Shown here in pieces: positions 28,059 to 37,878 of a stretch of DNA of 62,010 nt. Source of the stretch: an uncultured Prolixibacteraceae bacterium. GTDB lineage: Bacteria; Bacteroidota; Bacteroidia; Bacteroidales; Prolixibacteraceae. The position numbers and the translations under genes are program-made. Below the pieces are notes generated by a model, which was given only the letters and a program-made list of their open reading frames with translations, was not told the origin of the DNA and searched no databases. How positions within the stretch are numbered: the stretch's first letter is position 1; the number at the start of each line of letters is the position of its first letter. The stretch spans positions 1 through 62,010 of the forward strand of contig CAJXZG010000021.1 of NCBI GenBank assembly GCA_913063265.1, given 5' to 3'.

Positions 28059-29432
28059 CTACTTTTTATCAACCAAAGTACAAACAGTTGCATCACCGGT
28101 TACATTAACTACAGTTCGCATCATATCCAAAATTCTATCTACGGGTAAAATTATTGCTATCCACGCCGGATTAAGGCCAACAGATTGCAGTACAACCATC
28201 AGCATTACCAGGCCGGCACTGGGAATGGCAGCGGAGCCAATACTGGCCAGCGTTGCAGTAAGAACAACTGTAAGTTGCTGTCCGAGGCTTAAATTAATCA
28301 TATGCATCTGGGCTAAAAATATAACTGCGACGGCTTGATAAAGACTTGTACCATCCATATTTATAGTAGCTCCAATTGGTAAGACAAAACTTACGGTTTT
28401 CTTATCTACCTTCAAATTATCTTCCACACATTCCATTGTTACAGGAAGTGTGGCTGCACTGGAACTTGTGGAAAATGCCAAAGCCTGAGCCGGGCTGATG
28501 CCCCTGAAAAACTCACGGTAAGAAATTTTTATGCCAAATATTTTTAAAATCAATGGGTAGCAAGCAAATGCCACTAAAACCAATCCTCCAAATACAACAA
28601 CCGAGTACCATGTTAATCCCATAAATAATTCTACAACTTTACCCGGATCATCACCTGCAATGTCGATCACGACACCTGCCATTAATGCAAAAACAAAAAA
28701 TGGTGATACTTTCATAATCATTTCAATCATTTTTATAAAAGCATCGGATAGGCCATTTACCAGATTGATAACCGGACCAGCTCGGTCGGGATTAATATAC
28801 AATAATGCCAGCCCGAAAAAAATCGCAAAAAAGATGATTTGCAGCATAGACCCATTACCGGAAAGTGCATTAAAGATATTCTCCGGAAATATATCTACCA
28901 GTGCTTGTAACGGACCATCTTCCTTTGGTTTTGCTTGTGGAATTTTGTTAGTGTTTGAATCTAATGTAATGTTTTCTTTGTTTTTTATTGCTTTTTTGTA
29001 AAGTATATTATTGACCAAACGCTTATTTTCAATTATTTCTACGTTGTTCTCACTGGCCCATTTTTCATAAGTTATTCTGCTTTCAACACGAACTTCATCA
29101 GATAATTTTTTCCCGGGGGCAATTAAGTTAACCAATACTAATCCCACTGCAACTGCCATAAAAGTAGTACCAACGTAATAGGAGAGTGTTTTTAAGCCCA
29201 TTCTTCCTAAATCTTTTGGATTACCCAATCCTACAATTCCCCCAATTATCGAAAACAAAATAAGGGGTATGGCAATTAATTTTAAAAGGGCTATAAAAAT
29301 ATCACCAAATGGAGAAATCCAATTACTGGTAAAATTGCTCCAACCAAGATAACTGGATGCTAAAGCCCATATAATACCTAAAACCAAAGCTATTATTATC
29401 TGAAGGTATAAAGGAATTTTTTTAATTTTCAT
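28059..29432 (-). CDS. Dicarboxylate/amino acid:cation symporter (DAACS family)
   Basis: 457 residues, GltPh/GltP-like. Membrane helices run from residue 8 onward. FSTSSSAATLPVTMECVE is the serine-rich HP1 loop, and IGATINMDGTSLYQAVAVIFLAQ contains the NMDGT signature that binds cation and substrate. ASIGSAAIPSAGLVMLMVVL (HP2) and the Asp/Arg/Asn of LPVDRILDMMRTVVNVTGDA coordinate the amino or carboxylate group. An insertion rich in Lys, Asn and Glu (about 115-160) forms an unusually long loop between early helices. It imports glutamate, aspartate or C4-dicarboxylates with Na or H. Single gene. Confidence 0.95.
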   Translation of the reverse strand: MKIKKIPLYLQIIIALVLGIIWALASSYLGWSNFTSNWISPFGDIFIALLKLIAIPLILFSIIGGIVGLGNPKDLGRMGLKTLSYYVGTTFMAVAVGLVLVNLIAPGKKLSDEVRVESRITYEKWASENNVEIIENKRLVNNILYKKAIKNKENITLDSNTNKIPQAKPKEDGPLQALVDIFPENIFNALSGNGSMLQIIFFAIFFGLALLYINPDRAGPVINLVNGLSDAFIKMIEMIMKVSPFFVFALMAGVVIDIAGDDPGKVVELFMGLTWYSVVVFGGLVLVAFACYPLILKIFGIKISYREFFRGISPAQALAFSTSSSAATLPVTMECVEDNLKVDKKTVSFVLPIGATINMDGTSLYQAVAVIFLAQMHMINLSLGQQLTVVLTATLASIGSAAIPSAGLVMLMVVLQSVGLNPAWIAIILPVDRILDMMRTVVNVTGDATVCTLVDKK

Positions 29433-29555
29433 GAACCTCGTTTTTCAGGTTTTAATTAAGGTTTGCTAATTTATTCTTTTTTGAGGGTTTAGCAAACTAC
29501 AATAGTATGGTTTAGTTATTATTCCGTACTATTATAATCCTATAAAAAAAGTGAA

Positions 29556-32195
29556 TTAATATCCTGAAAGCGTAATCTTAAACATTATACTTTCAAACTT
29601 GCCTCCTTTAAATCCTGTAAATACACCTAAATTACCGACAAATAAAAGACTGTTTAAACTGTATCCGGTTTCCCAGTAATGATTAAAATCCGGTGTGGTT
29701 AAGTAATTAAGATGAAAACTTTCACTCCAGGTGTTTGTGTTGATAAATGACAGATAACGAAGCAAAATATATTCGGTTCTGATTTCGCCTCCTAAATTAA
29801 GATAACTCTTATTTGTGCTTAATTCATAGTCGTTTACATTCTGAAATGAATGAGTAAAGAAATTTAATAGCAAGGGTATTTCGTTTGTTCTGAAATGTTG
29901 AAATTGAGAAAAATGCATTTGTTCTGTATTAAAGAAATAACCCATGTTTGCTCTCAAATCGATTCCTGCTGAAGGTGATATATTGGCCTGCTGATGATAG
30001 GAAAAATGAATCTGACTAAAATTCGAAACCGAAGAAAAGATATCTTTTACTCCCTGTCTGAACTCAAGTCTGAAATTATAATAGTCTTTGATAAAAATAA
30101 ATGGTGACTCCTCCAGCCAGGGTTTTCTTTGACGTACATAATAATTAATACCAACTTTATAAGAAAAACTCTTTTGAGCCATTATTTCAGGACTTTGTTC
30201 CGTAAATCCATTGGGTAGGTTAGGCTTAAAATCTTTTTTCGATGAAAGCAAATAACTCGCATTATTTTTCAACGGATTAAACTGGTTGTAATTGATTTCG
30301 GTAAAAACTCTGATACGGTTTGTCAGCCGATGATCTATTCCAAGTTCAGCAAAAGTTGTTTCGTAAAGTCGCATATAATTTTCAGCCAAAAACCACGAAC
30401 TTGCTGCATTTAGAATGGGTTGAATTCCTGGTGGTTCGCTTTTAAAATCCCGGCTTTCTTTACCAAAGCCAAAGCTTACAGTTCCTTTGCGCCAGAAAAT
30501 ATCCTTAAAAGTACTGTTCACTGAAAGAAACAAAGCATTTCGGTTTATAGCATATCCGATAACAGGATTAATTGTTAGTCTTTGCCCTGAATCGAGTTTA
30601 AAACTCAGATCAAATTTTTGTCTGTATTTATAACCATCAACAGCATTAAAATCAAAATTTTTAAACGAAAGTAGTCCATCATAACTTAAACGTAATACTG
30701 AGTCTTTCGCCAGATCCCAATCGCCAAAAAGTATCTTTTTCGTAAGGGTTTTCTTTTTTACAGGTTTTTTTGCCGTTAAAGAATCTGCATTGTAAAGTTT
30801 CATGCGCATTAGCGAATCTGTCATTGCATAACTTTCCATTTCAGCCGGTGACAGGGGAATTGCCCTGATTGTATCCCAGTATTCGAAATCGTTTGCCAGG
30901 GTATCTTTTACCTCTTTCACATAATAGTTGGTTCTAAAAACATCATTTAGCACCGTATCTTTATATTGTTCTTTTAAAATTTTTCTGTTTAACCGAGCTG
31001 CTTTTTTTACCTCTCTGTTCGATAATTCTTCCTGAGCCAGTAAAACATTTCTTTCTGCCCGTAATTTTTTCTCTTTCTCGCCCGGAATCCTAGTGTTTTG
31101 TTTTACTTCTTTTTGTTCTTCTTCAGTGGCTGCCTGAATATCTCCAAAATCATTTTCAATCACTTCGTTATATTTTAACGCCACACCATAATAAAACTGT
31201 CCGCGTAAACCCAACATCGAAATGGACCCATTTATATTATCCGAAACGGGCAGCCAATTGTTATTTCCCAGATTCTCAAACTGCTGTTTTATGCTGTATT
31301 CAAAAAACTCAAATCTCCCTTTCAATTCCAGATTGTATATACACCAGAGTTTATCTACAATATACATGTGCCCTTCAACCAACTCATCACTTTTACGATT
31401 GGGTGTTATTCTGATTTTAAAAACATCATATTCCCCAACAGTAATAAATCCTTCATATTTAAAGTCATAATGTTTTATTGCCAAAGACGAAAGGGGAGAA
31501 ATAATCTGGTTTGGACGTTCTTCATAAAAACTTGAAGACATCAATTCAATAATCGGAGGTTCTTCAAGTCCTACCAAAGATGTTTTTTTACTGATTACTT
31601 TTTGTTCGTATCGATTAGGATAATCAAAAGTAATTTGGTTTTGAGATTCAATTACATAGGTAACATTTTCTTTAATTAACTCCTTCAGTTTTCTTCCTTC
31701 TATCTCTATTTTATTTTGATAAACTCTGGGAATATTGGAGAAGGCAAAATTGCTTTTGATATATAAATCGGCCTGGTAATGTTTAATTTTTGATCTGTAA
31801 TAAGGGGCTTTTGCAATAGCCTTTCGCATAATAAACCAAGCCGGGTCTTCTTTTCCTGGAAAGATTTTAACCTCTTTAATTTCAAACGATTGAGTTTTTA
31901 ATATAACATCAAGATCAACACTGTCAGAATCAATAACTACCTCTTTTATTACTTGTAAATATCCTAAGGAACGAATTGTAAAGCGGTAATTACCCTTTTC
32001 CAATTGGATTTTAAAATTGCCTTCTGAATTAGAAATTGTTCCCTCCCTGGTTTCCGAAACAAAAATAGTGGCATAAGGTATGGGTTCATTTTGCTCATTT
32101 AAAATTTTTCCCGTAACCACCTGTGCTTGTAACTGTATAGTACTGAGGATAGATAATATAAGTAAGGCCAAGATATCAAAATCCCGAAACTTCAT
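29556..32195 (-). CDS. DUF5686 family outer-membrane protein with carboxypeptidase-like regulatory domain
   Basis: 879 residues from the ATG at 32195, which starts the signal peptide MKFRDFDILALLILSILSTIQLQAQ. An upstream extension to 32324 is not conserved-looking. Residues about 26-105 are a CarboxypepD_reg-like (CarbopepD_reg_2) Ig-type domain (VTGKILNEQNEPIPYATIFV). The middle contains a Lys/Glu-rich stretch (about 380-470), and the C-terminal half is a series of amphipathic strands ending KITLSGY, typical of an outer-membrane beta-barrel. DUF5686 proteins are common in Bacteroidota; their function is not established. Monocistronic by position. Confidence 0.88.
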   Translation of the reverse strand: MKFRDFDILALLILSILSTIQLQAQVVTGKILNEQNEPIPYATIFVSETREGTISNSEGNFKIQLEKGNYRFTIRSLGYLQVIKEVVIDSDSVDLDVILKTQSFEIKEVKIFPGKEDPAWFIMRKAIAKAPYYRSKIKHYQADLYIKSNFAFSNIPRVYQNKIEIEGRKLKELIKENVTYVIESQNQITFDYPNRYEQKVISKKTSLVGLEEPPIIELMSSSFYEERPNQIISPLSSLAIKHYDFKYEGFITVGEYDVFKIRITPNRKSDELVEGHMYIVDKLWCIYNLELKGRFEFFEYSIKQQFENLGNNNWLPVSDNINGSISMLGLRGQFYYGVALKYNEVIENDFGDIQAATEEEQKEVKQNTRIPGEKEKKLRAERNVLLAQEELSNREVKKAARLNRKILKEQYKDTVLNDVFRTNYYVKEVKDTLANDFEYWDTIRAIPLSPAEMESYAMTDSLMRMKLYNADSLTAKKPVKKKTLTKKILFGDWDLAKDSVLRLSYDGLLSFKNFDFNAVDGYKYRQKFDLSFKLDSGQRLTINPVIGYAINRNALFLSVNSTFKDIFWRKGTVSFGFGKESRDFKSEPPGIQPILNAASSWFLAENYMRLYETTFAELGIDHRLTNRIRVFTEINYNQFNPLKNNASYLLSSKKDFKPNLPNGFTEQSPEIMAQKSFSYKVGINYYVRQRKPWLEESPFIFIKDYYNFRLEFRQGVKDIFSSVSNFSQIHFSYHQQANISPSAGIDLRANMGYFFNTEQMHFSQFQHFRTNEIPLLLNFFTHSFQNVNDYELSTNKSYLNLGGEIRTEYILLRYLSFINTNTWSESFHLNYLTTPDFNHYWETGYSLNSLLFVGNLGVFTGFKGGKFESIMFKITLSGY

Positions 32196-32411
32196 ATCTG
32201 CTTTAATTTCTGAACAACTGTTAATCAAAAATAGTTTTCTTTTTTTAGAACGAACAAATTGTAATCTATGTTTAACGGTTTTTAAGAAATATGAGTATTG
32301 AAAGACTGTAAAAATTACATACACATAAAAAAGTGAATAACTTGTTTCGTGTTATCCAAAACATGATGGGGAAGGTTAATTTTTATTGTAATGAAGTTTG
32401 TTTATTAATTG

Positions 32412-33404
32412 CTAATGTTTGATAATAAACTTATGCAAAATGAATTGATTACCTTTTTTTATTTGAAGGAAATAGATCCCGTTTTTAAGTTTGGAAACAT
32501 CAATTCCGTTTGAAGTTGACACATTAGAATGGTTTAAAACTTTCTGGCCTAAAAGATTTATTACAGATATTTCTTCCAATGTCATTAATTCGATATTTCT
32601 TATATACAAATAATGTTTTGCAGGATTAGGGTATAAAATAAGCTTGCCTGCCAATTGATCATTGATATTGGTTGAAATTCCCCTGGAGCCAACTTTGAAA
32701 CTAATTAATCCTCCATTACTGTCGATATTAATTTGTGTTGAGTCGTTTGCCACATAAAAAGGCGAATGGACAACATTAAAAGTGTAATCTTCAGCTCCGG
32801 CAAGCTCGTATTTCGAATTGAAATCGTGTTCAACCAAATGGCTGTCAGAAAGCATAAAATCTGTAAATTTTAGATTGCCATTAGCTCGGTTTGTAATTGT
32901 AACCTGCACTGTATCTGAAGTACTTCCTTTTATCAATTCGCTGTACGAAACCAGCATCAATCGTGGCTCTATATCAGTTGTTACAGGTAGTTGATTGTTA
33001 TTCCAAGATATTATTCCTCCAATCATTTCATAAACCTCTGCAAATTCAAGCTCTTTCATTAAAGCAAAAGCAGCAGCACTTCTTCCTCCTGACCGACAAT
33101 GCAGTAAATATGTTTTATGTCTGGGCAACGCATCTATTTTTGTTTCAAAATCCTGATCTCCGGTACTGCGATAAATCGCACCTTGCAAATGTTCCTGTTC
33201 CCACTCCAGTTTTGTGCGAACATCCAGAATAACAAAATTTGGATTCGTATCATTGGCTTTTACTAAACTATCACATTGAAGAGCAGAAAGCTGGCGATAA
33301 ACATTTTCTTCGGTTTCAATATTACCGGCAGCAGAAATCATTACGATTTTTAGCGTAAATGCGACTATGAGAAAATAACCTTTTGAAACAGATTCAAATA
33401 ACAT
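32412..33404 (-). CDS. Secreted rhodanese-domain protein with T9SS sorting domain
   Basis: 330 residues. Signal-like N-terminus, then a rhodanese domain (about 35-145): FVILDVRTKLEWEQEHLQGA and the active-site loop HCRSGGRS with Cys103. A beta-sandwich region (about 150-240) is followed by a C-terminal T9SS type A sorting domain (LYPNPAKHYLYI...NGIYFLQIKKGNQ). Rhodaneses transfer sulfane sulfur via a Cys persulfide. An extracellular or surface location via T9SS is unusual and might relate to sulfur chemistry at the cell surface. No obvious operon partners; DUF5686 lies 216 bp downstream. Confidence 0.88.
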   Translation of the reverse strand: MLFESVSKGYFLIVAFTLKIVMISAAGNIETEENVYRQLSALQCDSLVKANDTNPNFVILDVRTKLEWEQEHLQGAIYRSTGDQDFETKIDALPRHKTYLLHCRSGGRSAAAFALMKELEFAEVYEMIGGIISWNNNQLPVTTDIEPRLMLVSYSELIKGSTSDTVQVTITNRANGNLKFTDFMLSDSHLVEHDFNSKYELAGAEDYTFNVVHSPFYVANDSTQINIDSNGGLISFKVGSRGISTNINDQLAGKLILYPNPAKHYLYIRNIELMTLEEISVINLLGQKVLNHSNVSTSNGIDVSKLKNGIYFLQIKKGNQFILHKFIIKH

Positions 33405-33709
33405 ATAGGATGGTAGTTAATTACAAAATATAGTAACATTTTTAATTTAAAGAGGTTTAAATACAAGATTGAATTTGTGTTTTAAATCATAAAAAATATT
33501 TGATATTCTCCGTTTTTGCTTTTTGAATATTTCATATATTGCAGCACAGTACAGGACAGCACAGTTAGGAGTTTGATACTCGTTCCTGGATACCAGATAC
33601 CGGGCAGGAATACCAGTATCCAGCATCCAGTATCCAAAATAGAGTATCCGGAAACCAGTTTAATGTATCTGTAACAAGTTTAAAAATATTAATTCAAACA
33701 AGTATAAAA
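33405..33709. other. Intergenic region before fucI, containing a heptad-phased repeat
   Basis: 305 bp between divergent genes, no credible coding sequence. The right half carries the 7-nt-phased repeat described separately (33586-33680), preceded by a GCAGCACAG/ACAGCACAG low-complexity patch at 33541-33565. No clear promoter was recognised for fucI. Confidence 0.5.
33586..33680. repeat. Heptad-phased repeat, CCAGTAT flavour, with inverted left half
   Basis: From 33613 rightwards the sequence divides into 7-mers: CCAGTAT, CCAGCAT, CCAGTAT, CCAAAAT, AGAGTAT, CCGGAAA, CCAGTTT, AATGTAT. The same 7-nt register continues, more degenerate, to about 33680. The left half, from 33586, has CTGGATA, CCAGATA, CCGGGCA in opposite sense. 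CTGGATAC (33586-33593) is the exact reverse complement of GTATCCAG (33616-33623), so the locus can fold into a hairpin. It ends about 30 bp before fucI. Confidence 0.75.
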
Positions 33710-35488
33710 ATGAACAGACTAATTGGAAGACTTCCGAAAGTAGGCATAAGGCCGGTTATCGACGGGAGAGAAGAGGGTGTACGTGAATCTCTTGAAAATC
33801 AAACCATGAAAATGGCAAAAAATGCCGCGAAACTCATTGAAGAAAACCTTCGTTTTCCAAGCGGAGAAAAAGTGGAATGTGTAATAGCCAATACCACAAT
33901 TGGCGGGGTTGCGGAGGCTGCAATGTGTGCCGACCAGTTTGCCCGCGATGGAGTAGGTGTTTCCTTAACGGTTACACCTTGCTGGTGTTATGGAACTGAA
34001 GTTATGGATTCAACACCTTTAATCCCAAAAGCAGTTTGGGGATTTAACGGAACCGAACGCCCGGGAGCAGTATATCTCGCTGCAGCTCTGGCTGGTTATA
34101 CCCAAAAAGGACTACCTGCATTTGGAATTTATGGTCGTGATGTGCAGGATAGAAATGATGAAACTATTCCGGACGATGTACAGGAAAAAGTACTTCGTTT
34201 TGTAAAAGCTGCTTTGGCGGTTGCTCAAATGCAGGGAAAAACATATTTGTCATTGGGGTATACTTCTATGGGAATTGCAGGTTCGATGGTTAATCCTGAT
34301 TTCTTTCAGGACTACCTGGGAATGCGGACAGAATTTGTGGATATGACGGAGGTAAAACGTCGTCTTGATCAGGAAATATATGATAAGGAAGAATATAAAA
34401 AAGCCTTTGCCTGGACTAAAGAAAACATTGTTGAAGGCGATGATTATAACGCCAAAGAAATTCAGTCTGACAGAGAAAGAAAAGACTGGGAATGGGAAGT
34501 TGTAGTAAAAATGACTTTGATAATGCGCGACCTGATGATTGGAAATCCAAAATTGAAAGAAGCTGGATTTGGAGAAGAGGCATTAGGACGAAATGCTATT
34601 GCCGGTGGATTTCAGGGGCAACGACAGTGGACTGATTTTTACCCGAACGGAGATTATAGTGAGACACTTTTAAATACATCATTTGACTGGAACGGTATTC
34701 GTGAAGCATTTGTCTTTGCTACTGAAAATGACAGTTTAAATGCAGTGCCAATGTTATTCGGTCATTTACTTACCAATACTGCACAGATATTTTCCGATGT
34801 ACGTACCTATTGGAGTCCGGATGCAGTAAAACGTGTAACAGGAAAAGAACTAACCGGTTTGGCAAAGGATGGGATTATTCACTTAATTAACTCTGGCTCA
34901 ACAACTATGGATGCCACAGCTCAGCAAAAAGATGTTGATGGCAATCCGGTAATGAAACCATTTTGGGAAATTACCGATCAAGATGTTAATGCTTGTTTGA
35001 AAAACACAAAATTCTGTCCCGCCGATAAAGGATATTTTCGTGGGGGAGGCTTTTCAAGTCAGTTTAAAACAGCCGGACAAATGCCGGTTACCATGAGTCG
35101 TGTAAATATTGTTAAGGGATTGGGGCCTGTTCTTCAAATCGCAGAAGGTTATACAGTAGAGTTGGAAGATGATGTGCATGAAATACTTGACGAACGAACA
35201 AATCCTACATGGCCAACTACATGGTTTGTACCCAAACTAACCGGTAAAGGTGCATTCAAAGATGTTTACTCAGTAATGGCAAACTGGGGTGCCAACCATG
35301 GTGCTATCAGTTACGGACATATCGGTGCAGATTTAATAACCATGGCTTCAATTCTTAGAATTCCGGTTTGTATGCATAATGTTGAAGATGATAAAATTTT
35401 CAGGCCAAGTGCATGGGCAGGTTTTGGAGAAGATAAGGAAGGTTCCGATTATCGTGCCTGCGAAAGCTTCGGACCGCTTTACAAATAA
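33710..35488 (+). CDS. fucI: L-fucose isomerase
   Basis: 592 residues, almost the same length as E. coli FucI (591). The N-terminus [19 protein letters not shown] and [18 protein letters not shown] are family signatures. Mn ligands lie in the [19 protein letters not shown] and [12 protein letters not shown] regions and the catalytic His region in [18 protein letters not shown]. Converts L-fucose to L-fuculose, and in some enzymes D-arabinose to D-ribulose. It is followed by a DUF6786 lipoprotein and a GntR regulator, fitting a fucose-use locus, though no kinase, aldolase or permease gene is present in the window. Confidence 0.97.
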   Translation: MNRLIGRLPKVGIRPVIDGREEGVRESLENQTMKMAKNAAKLIEENLRFPSGEKVECVIANTTIGGVAEAAMCADQFARDGVGVSLTVTPCWCYGTEVMDSTPLIPKAVWGFNGTERPGAVYLAAALAGYTQKGLPAFGIYGRDVQDRNDETIPDDVQEKVLRFVKAALAVAQMQGKTYLSLGYTSMGIAGSMVNPDFFQDYLGMRTEFVDMTEVKRRLDQEIYDKEEYKKAFAWTKENIVEGDDYNAKEIQSDRERKDWEWEVVVKMTLIMRDLMIGNPKLKEAGFGEEALGRNAIAGGFQGQRQWTDFYPNGDYSETLLNTSFDWNGIREAFVFATENDSLNAVPMLFGHLLTNTAQIFSDVRTYWSPDAVKRVTGKELTGLAKDGIIHLINSGSTTMDATAQQKDVDGNPVMKPFWEITDQDVNACLKNTKFCPADKGYFRGGGFSSQFKTAGQMPVTMSRVNIVKGLGPVLQIAEGYTVELEDDVHEILDERTNPTWPTTWFVPKLTGKGAFKDVYSVMANWGANHGAISYGHIGADLITMASILRIPVCMHNVEDDKIFRPSAWAGFGEDKEGSDYRACESFGPLYK

Positions 35489-35496
35489 TAAATAAA

Positions 35497-35527
35497 GTCA
35501 TACTCTTACTCAAAGTGAGGGTATGAC
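35497..35527 (+). other. Hairpin between fucI and the DUF6786 gene
   Basis: GTCATACTC (35497-35505) pairs with GGGTATGAC (35519-35527), with one G-U pair in RNA and a loop that can extend the stem (TACTCAAAGTGAG). No T-run follows, so it may be an RNA-processing or stabilising hairpin rather than a terminator. Confidence 0.45.
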
Positions 35528-35567
35528 CTGATTCTAGCAGCAAAATTAAATCTTAAAAGAAACTAAA

Positions 35568-36839
35568 ATGAATAAAAAATCAAAGCTAACAAGGTTTGGA
35601 ATTTTTAATATTGAATTTTGGAAATTCTTTGGAATTTGGTGCTTGCTGTTTGGAATTTTAATCTCTTGCAATATTAAATCAAAAAATCAACCAGCAATGA
35701 ACTCATTTAAGAAAGGAAGCTATGGCTATGACCTTCAGTTTTTGAAAAAATATAAAAATCCTGTTGAATTAAAATCAGGCAATGCAAGGGTTTTACTTAG
35801 TCCGGAGTACCAGGGTCGCGTGATGACAAGTTCGGCAGCTGGTGAAAAAGGATTGAGCTACGGTTGGATTAATCACGATTTAATTGCTTCCGGCGAGGTA
35901 TTAAAACAAATTAATCCCGTTGGGGGTGAAGAACGTTTCTGGCTTGGGCCCGAAGGTGGACAATTCTCTGTTTTTTTTAAAGATGGGAAAGGCTTTGATT
36001 TTGCGGATTGGGAAACACCCGCTTGTATAGATACAGAAGCTTTTGAGTTACTTAGTTCAAATGATAAATCAGCCGAGTTTGCTAAATCCATTCAGATTAA
36101 GAATTTCAGCAATTTTGAGTTTTCTTTCGATGTGAACAGAAAAATTATATTGCTGGAAAATGAAGAGATCAAAAATCAATTAAATGTAGTTTTTCAGGAT
36201 GATATTAAAACAGTTGGTTATGAAACTTCCAATCGGTTAAAAAATACAGGAACAACCGACTGGAAAAAGGAGACCGGCTTACTTTCAGTTTGGCTGCTTG
36301 GCATGTATAATCCTTCTGATGAAGTGACCATTATTATTCCATTTAAAAAAGATGTTGAATCGGATTACATTGTAAAAGACGATTATTTTGGTAAAGTGCC
36401 CATAGACCGTTTGGTTGTAAAAGATGGTATCTTATATTTCAAAGGAGACGGTAAACAAAGAGGAAAAATTGGTATTCCTCCACAACGGGCTATGGCTGTA
36501 ATCGGTAGTTACGATGCAATTAATAAAGTGTTAACTGTTGTGAAATGCGAAATTCCTGAGAGCATTACAGATTATGTAAATTCTGCCTGGGAAATACAGG
36601 AATATCCATTTAATGGAGACGCAATTAATTCGTATAACGACGGTCCATTGGAAGATGGAAGCCAAATGGGACCCTTTTATGAATTGGAAACTTCTTCTCA
36701 TGCCCTTTCATTAAAAGTGGGAGAAAAATATACCTATAAACAATCGACATTTCATTTTGAAGGGACTGAAGAGCAGTTGAATTCACTCTGTCAACAAATA
36801 TTTGATGTTTCGCTAAATGAGGTAAAAGCTATCTTCTAA
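35568..36839 (+). CDS. DUF6786 family lipoprotein
   Basis: 423 residues. Basic start, a long hydrophobic leader rich in Phe/Trp/Gly, and the lipobox LISC place it as a lipoprotein. The leader is written by a heptad DNA repeat (35596-35663), which explains its odd FGI-like periodicity. The mature part shows NARVLLSPEYQGRVMTSSA, GGEERFWLGPEGGQFSVFF, ADWETPACIDTEAF and YKQSTFHFEGTEEQL, a galactose-mutarotase-like beta-sandwich pattern known as DUF6786. Function unproven; position between fucI and a sugar-responsive regulator suggests sugar binding or epimerisation in the periplasm or at the outer membrane. Confidence 0.85.
   Translation: MNKKSKLTRFGIFNIEFWKFFGIWCLLFGILISCNIKSKNQPAMNSFKKGSYGYDLQFLKKYKNPVELKSGNARVLLSPEYQGRVMTSSAAGEKGLSYGWINHDLIASGEVLKQINPVGGEERFWLGPEGGQFSVFFKDGKGFDFADWETPACIDTEAFELLSSNDKSAEFAKSIQIKNFSNFEFSFDVNRKIILLENEEIKNQLNVVFQDDIKTVGYETSNRLKNTGTTDWKKETGLLSVWLLGMYNPSDEVTIIIPFKKDVESDYIVKDDYFGKVPIDRLVVKDGILYFKGDGKQRGKIGIPPQRAMAVIGSYDAINKVLTVVKCEIPESITDYVNSAWEIQEYPFNGDAINSYNDGPLEDGSQMGPFYELETSSHALSLKVGEKYTYKQSTFHFEGTEEQLNSLCQQIFDVSLNEVKAIF
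35596..35663 (+). repeat. Heptad-phased repeat, TTGGAAT flavour, inside a coding region
   Basis: Units TTGGAAT (35596), TTTTAAT, then TTGAATT and TTGGAAA (35611-35624), then TTGGAAT, TTGGTGC, TTGCTGT, TTGGAAT, TTTAATC (35629-35663). The register is exactly 7 nt within blocks, with shifts of 1 and 4 nt between them. It is translated as the hydrophobic part of the DUF6786 lipoprotein's signal peptide. Confidence 0.7.
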
Positions 36840-36853
36840 TAAAATATTTTAAA

Positions 36854-37867
36854 TTGAAATACCGGGTAGTGAAAAAAAATAGTATAAATATTTCCGGAGC
36901 ATTGGGGCAAACCAAACTTCAGCAACTGGTGCATTCAATAACTGAGGCAATAGGAAGAGGTGAATTGAAAAACGGGGATCCTCTGCCTTCAGTAAATCAA
37001 CTCAGCAATGATTCAGGATTTTCGCGGGATACGGTATTTAAGGCTTACAACATTCTGAAACAAAGAAATATTATAGAGTCGGCACCACAAAAGGGGTACT
37101 TTGTAGCCAATGAATCATTTAAGGTATTTATGTTACTCGATGATTTTAGCGCATTTAAAGAACAGTTGTATCAATCTTTTCGGCAACAATTACCCGATTG
37201 TTATTCGGTAGATTTGATGTTTCATCATTATAATCCTGATGTATTTCATCAACTTATTCAAAATAGTTTGGGCAGGTATAGCATGTACATTGTTATGAAT
37301 ATTAATAACAAAAGTATTGATCCAATTCTTGAAAGGATTGATTCCAATAAATTATTGATTTTGGATATGGGCAACCCTGAAAAAGGAAAAATGAATTTCC
37401 TGCTTCAGGATTTTAACCAATCAGTTCAAAACTGTCTGGAAAAAGGATTGGAGAAGATTTTAAAATACCGGGAACTGGTTTTGGTTTATGAAAAAAAAAG
37501 TACACCTCATCCGTCTGAAACAGTTAATGCGGTTCGTTTTTTTTGTACAAAACACAATATCCCATTTAAAAAATTTAAAAATATCAATACTGCAAAAATT
37601 GAAAATGGTCAACTTTATTTTGTAATCAGAGATTCTGATTTGGTAAAAGTGATTAAAACATGTCGTGAAAAATCGATGGAAATCGGCAAGGATGTAGGAG
37701 TACTTTCCTATAACGATACGCCAATGAAACAAATTGTGGGGGGTGGAATCTCTGTTATTTCTACTGATTTTGAATTGATGGGAAAACTTGCCGCGGAATT
37801 TGTAAAAAACAAAGAAAAAATTACTCATGTTTTACCAACATCATTAATTTTGAGGGAATCATTGTAA
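36854..37867 (+). CDS. GntR-family transcriptional regulator with periplasmic-binding-like effector domain
   Basis: 337 residues from a TTG at 36854; a GTG at 36869 is an alternative, and there is no upstream in-frame ATG that suits. Residues about 15-80 are a GntR winged helix-turn-helix (LQQLVHSITEAIGRGELKNGDPLPSVNQLS, FSRDTVFKAYNILKQRNII). The rest (about 90-330) is a LacI-type sugar-binding fold (VGVLSYNDTPMKQIVGGGISVIS). GntR-type regulators of this build control fucose genes in Bacteroides (FucR), so this is a plausible repressor of the fucI group responding to a fucose-derived sugar. It lies 14 bp after DUF6786 and 11 bp before the next gene. Confidence 0.9.
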   Translation: MKYRVVKKNSINISGALGQTKLQQLVHSITEAIGRGELKNGDPLPSVNQLSNDSGFSRDTVFKAYNILKQRNIIESAPQKGYFVANESFKVFMLLDDFSAFKEQLYQSFRQQLPDCYSVDLMFHHYNPDVFHQLIQNSLGRYSMYIVMNINNKSIDPILERIDSNKLLILDMGNPEKGKMNFLLQDFNQSVQNCLEKGLEKILKYRELVLVYEKKSTPHPSETVNAVRFFCTKHNIPFKKFKNINTAKIENGQLYFVIRDSDLVKVIKTCREKSMEIGKDVGVLSYNDTPMKQIVGGGISVISTDFELMGKLAAEFVKNKEKITHVLPTSLILRESL

Positions 37868-37878
37868 ATCTGTTAAAA

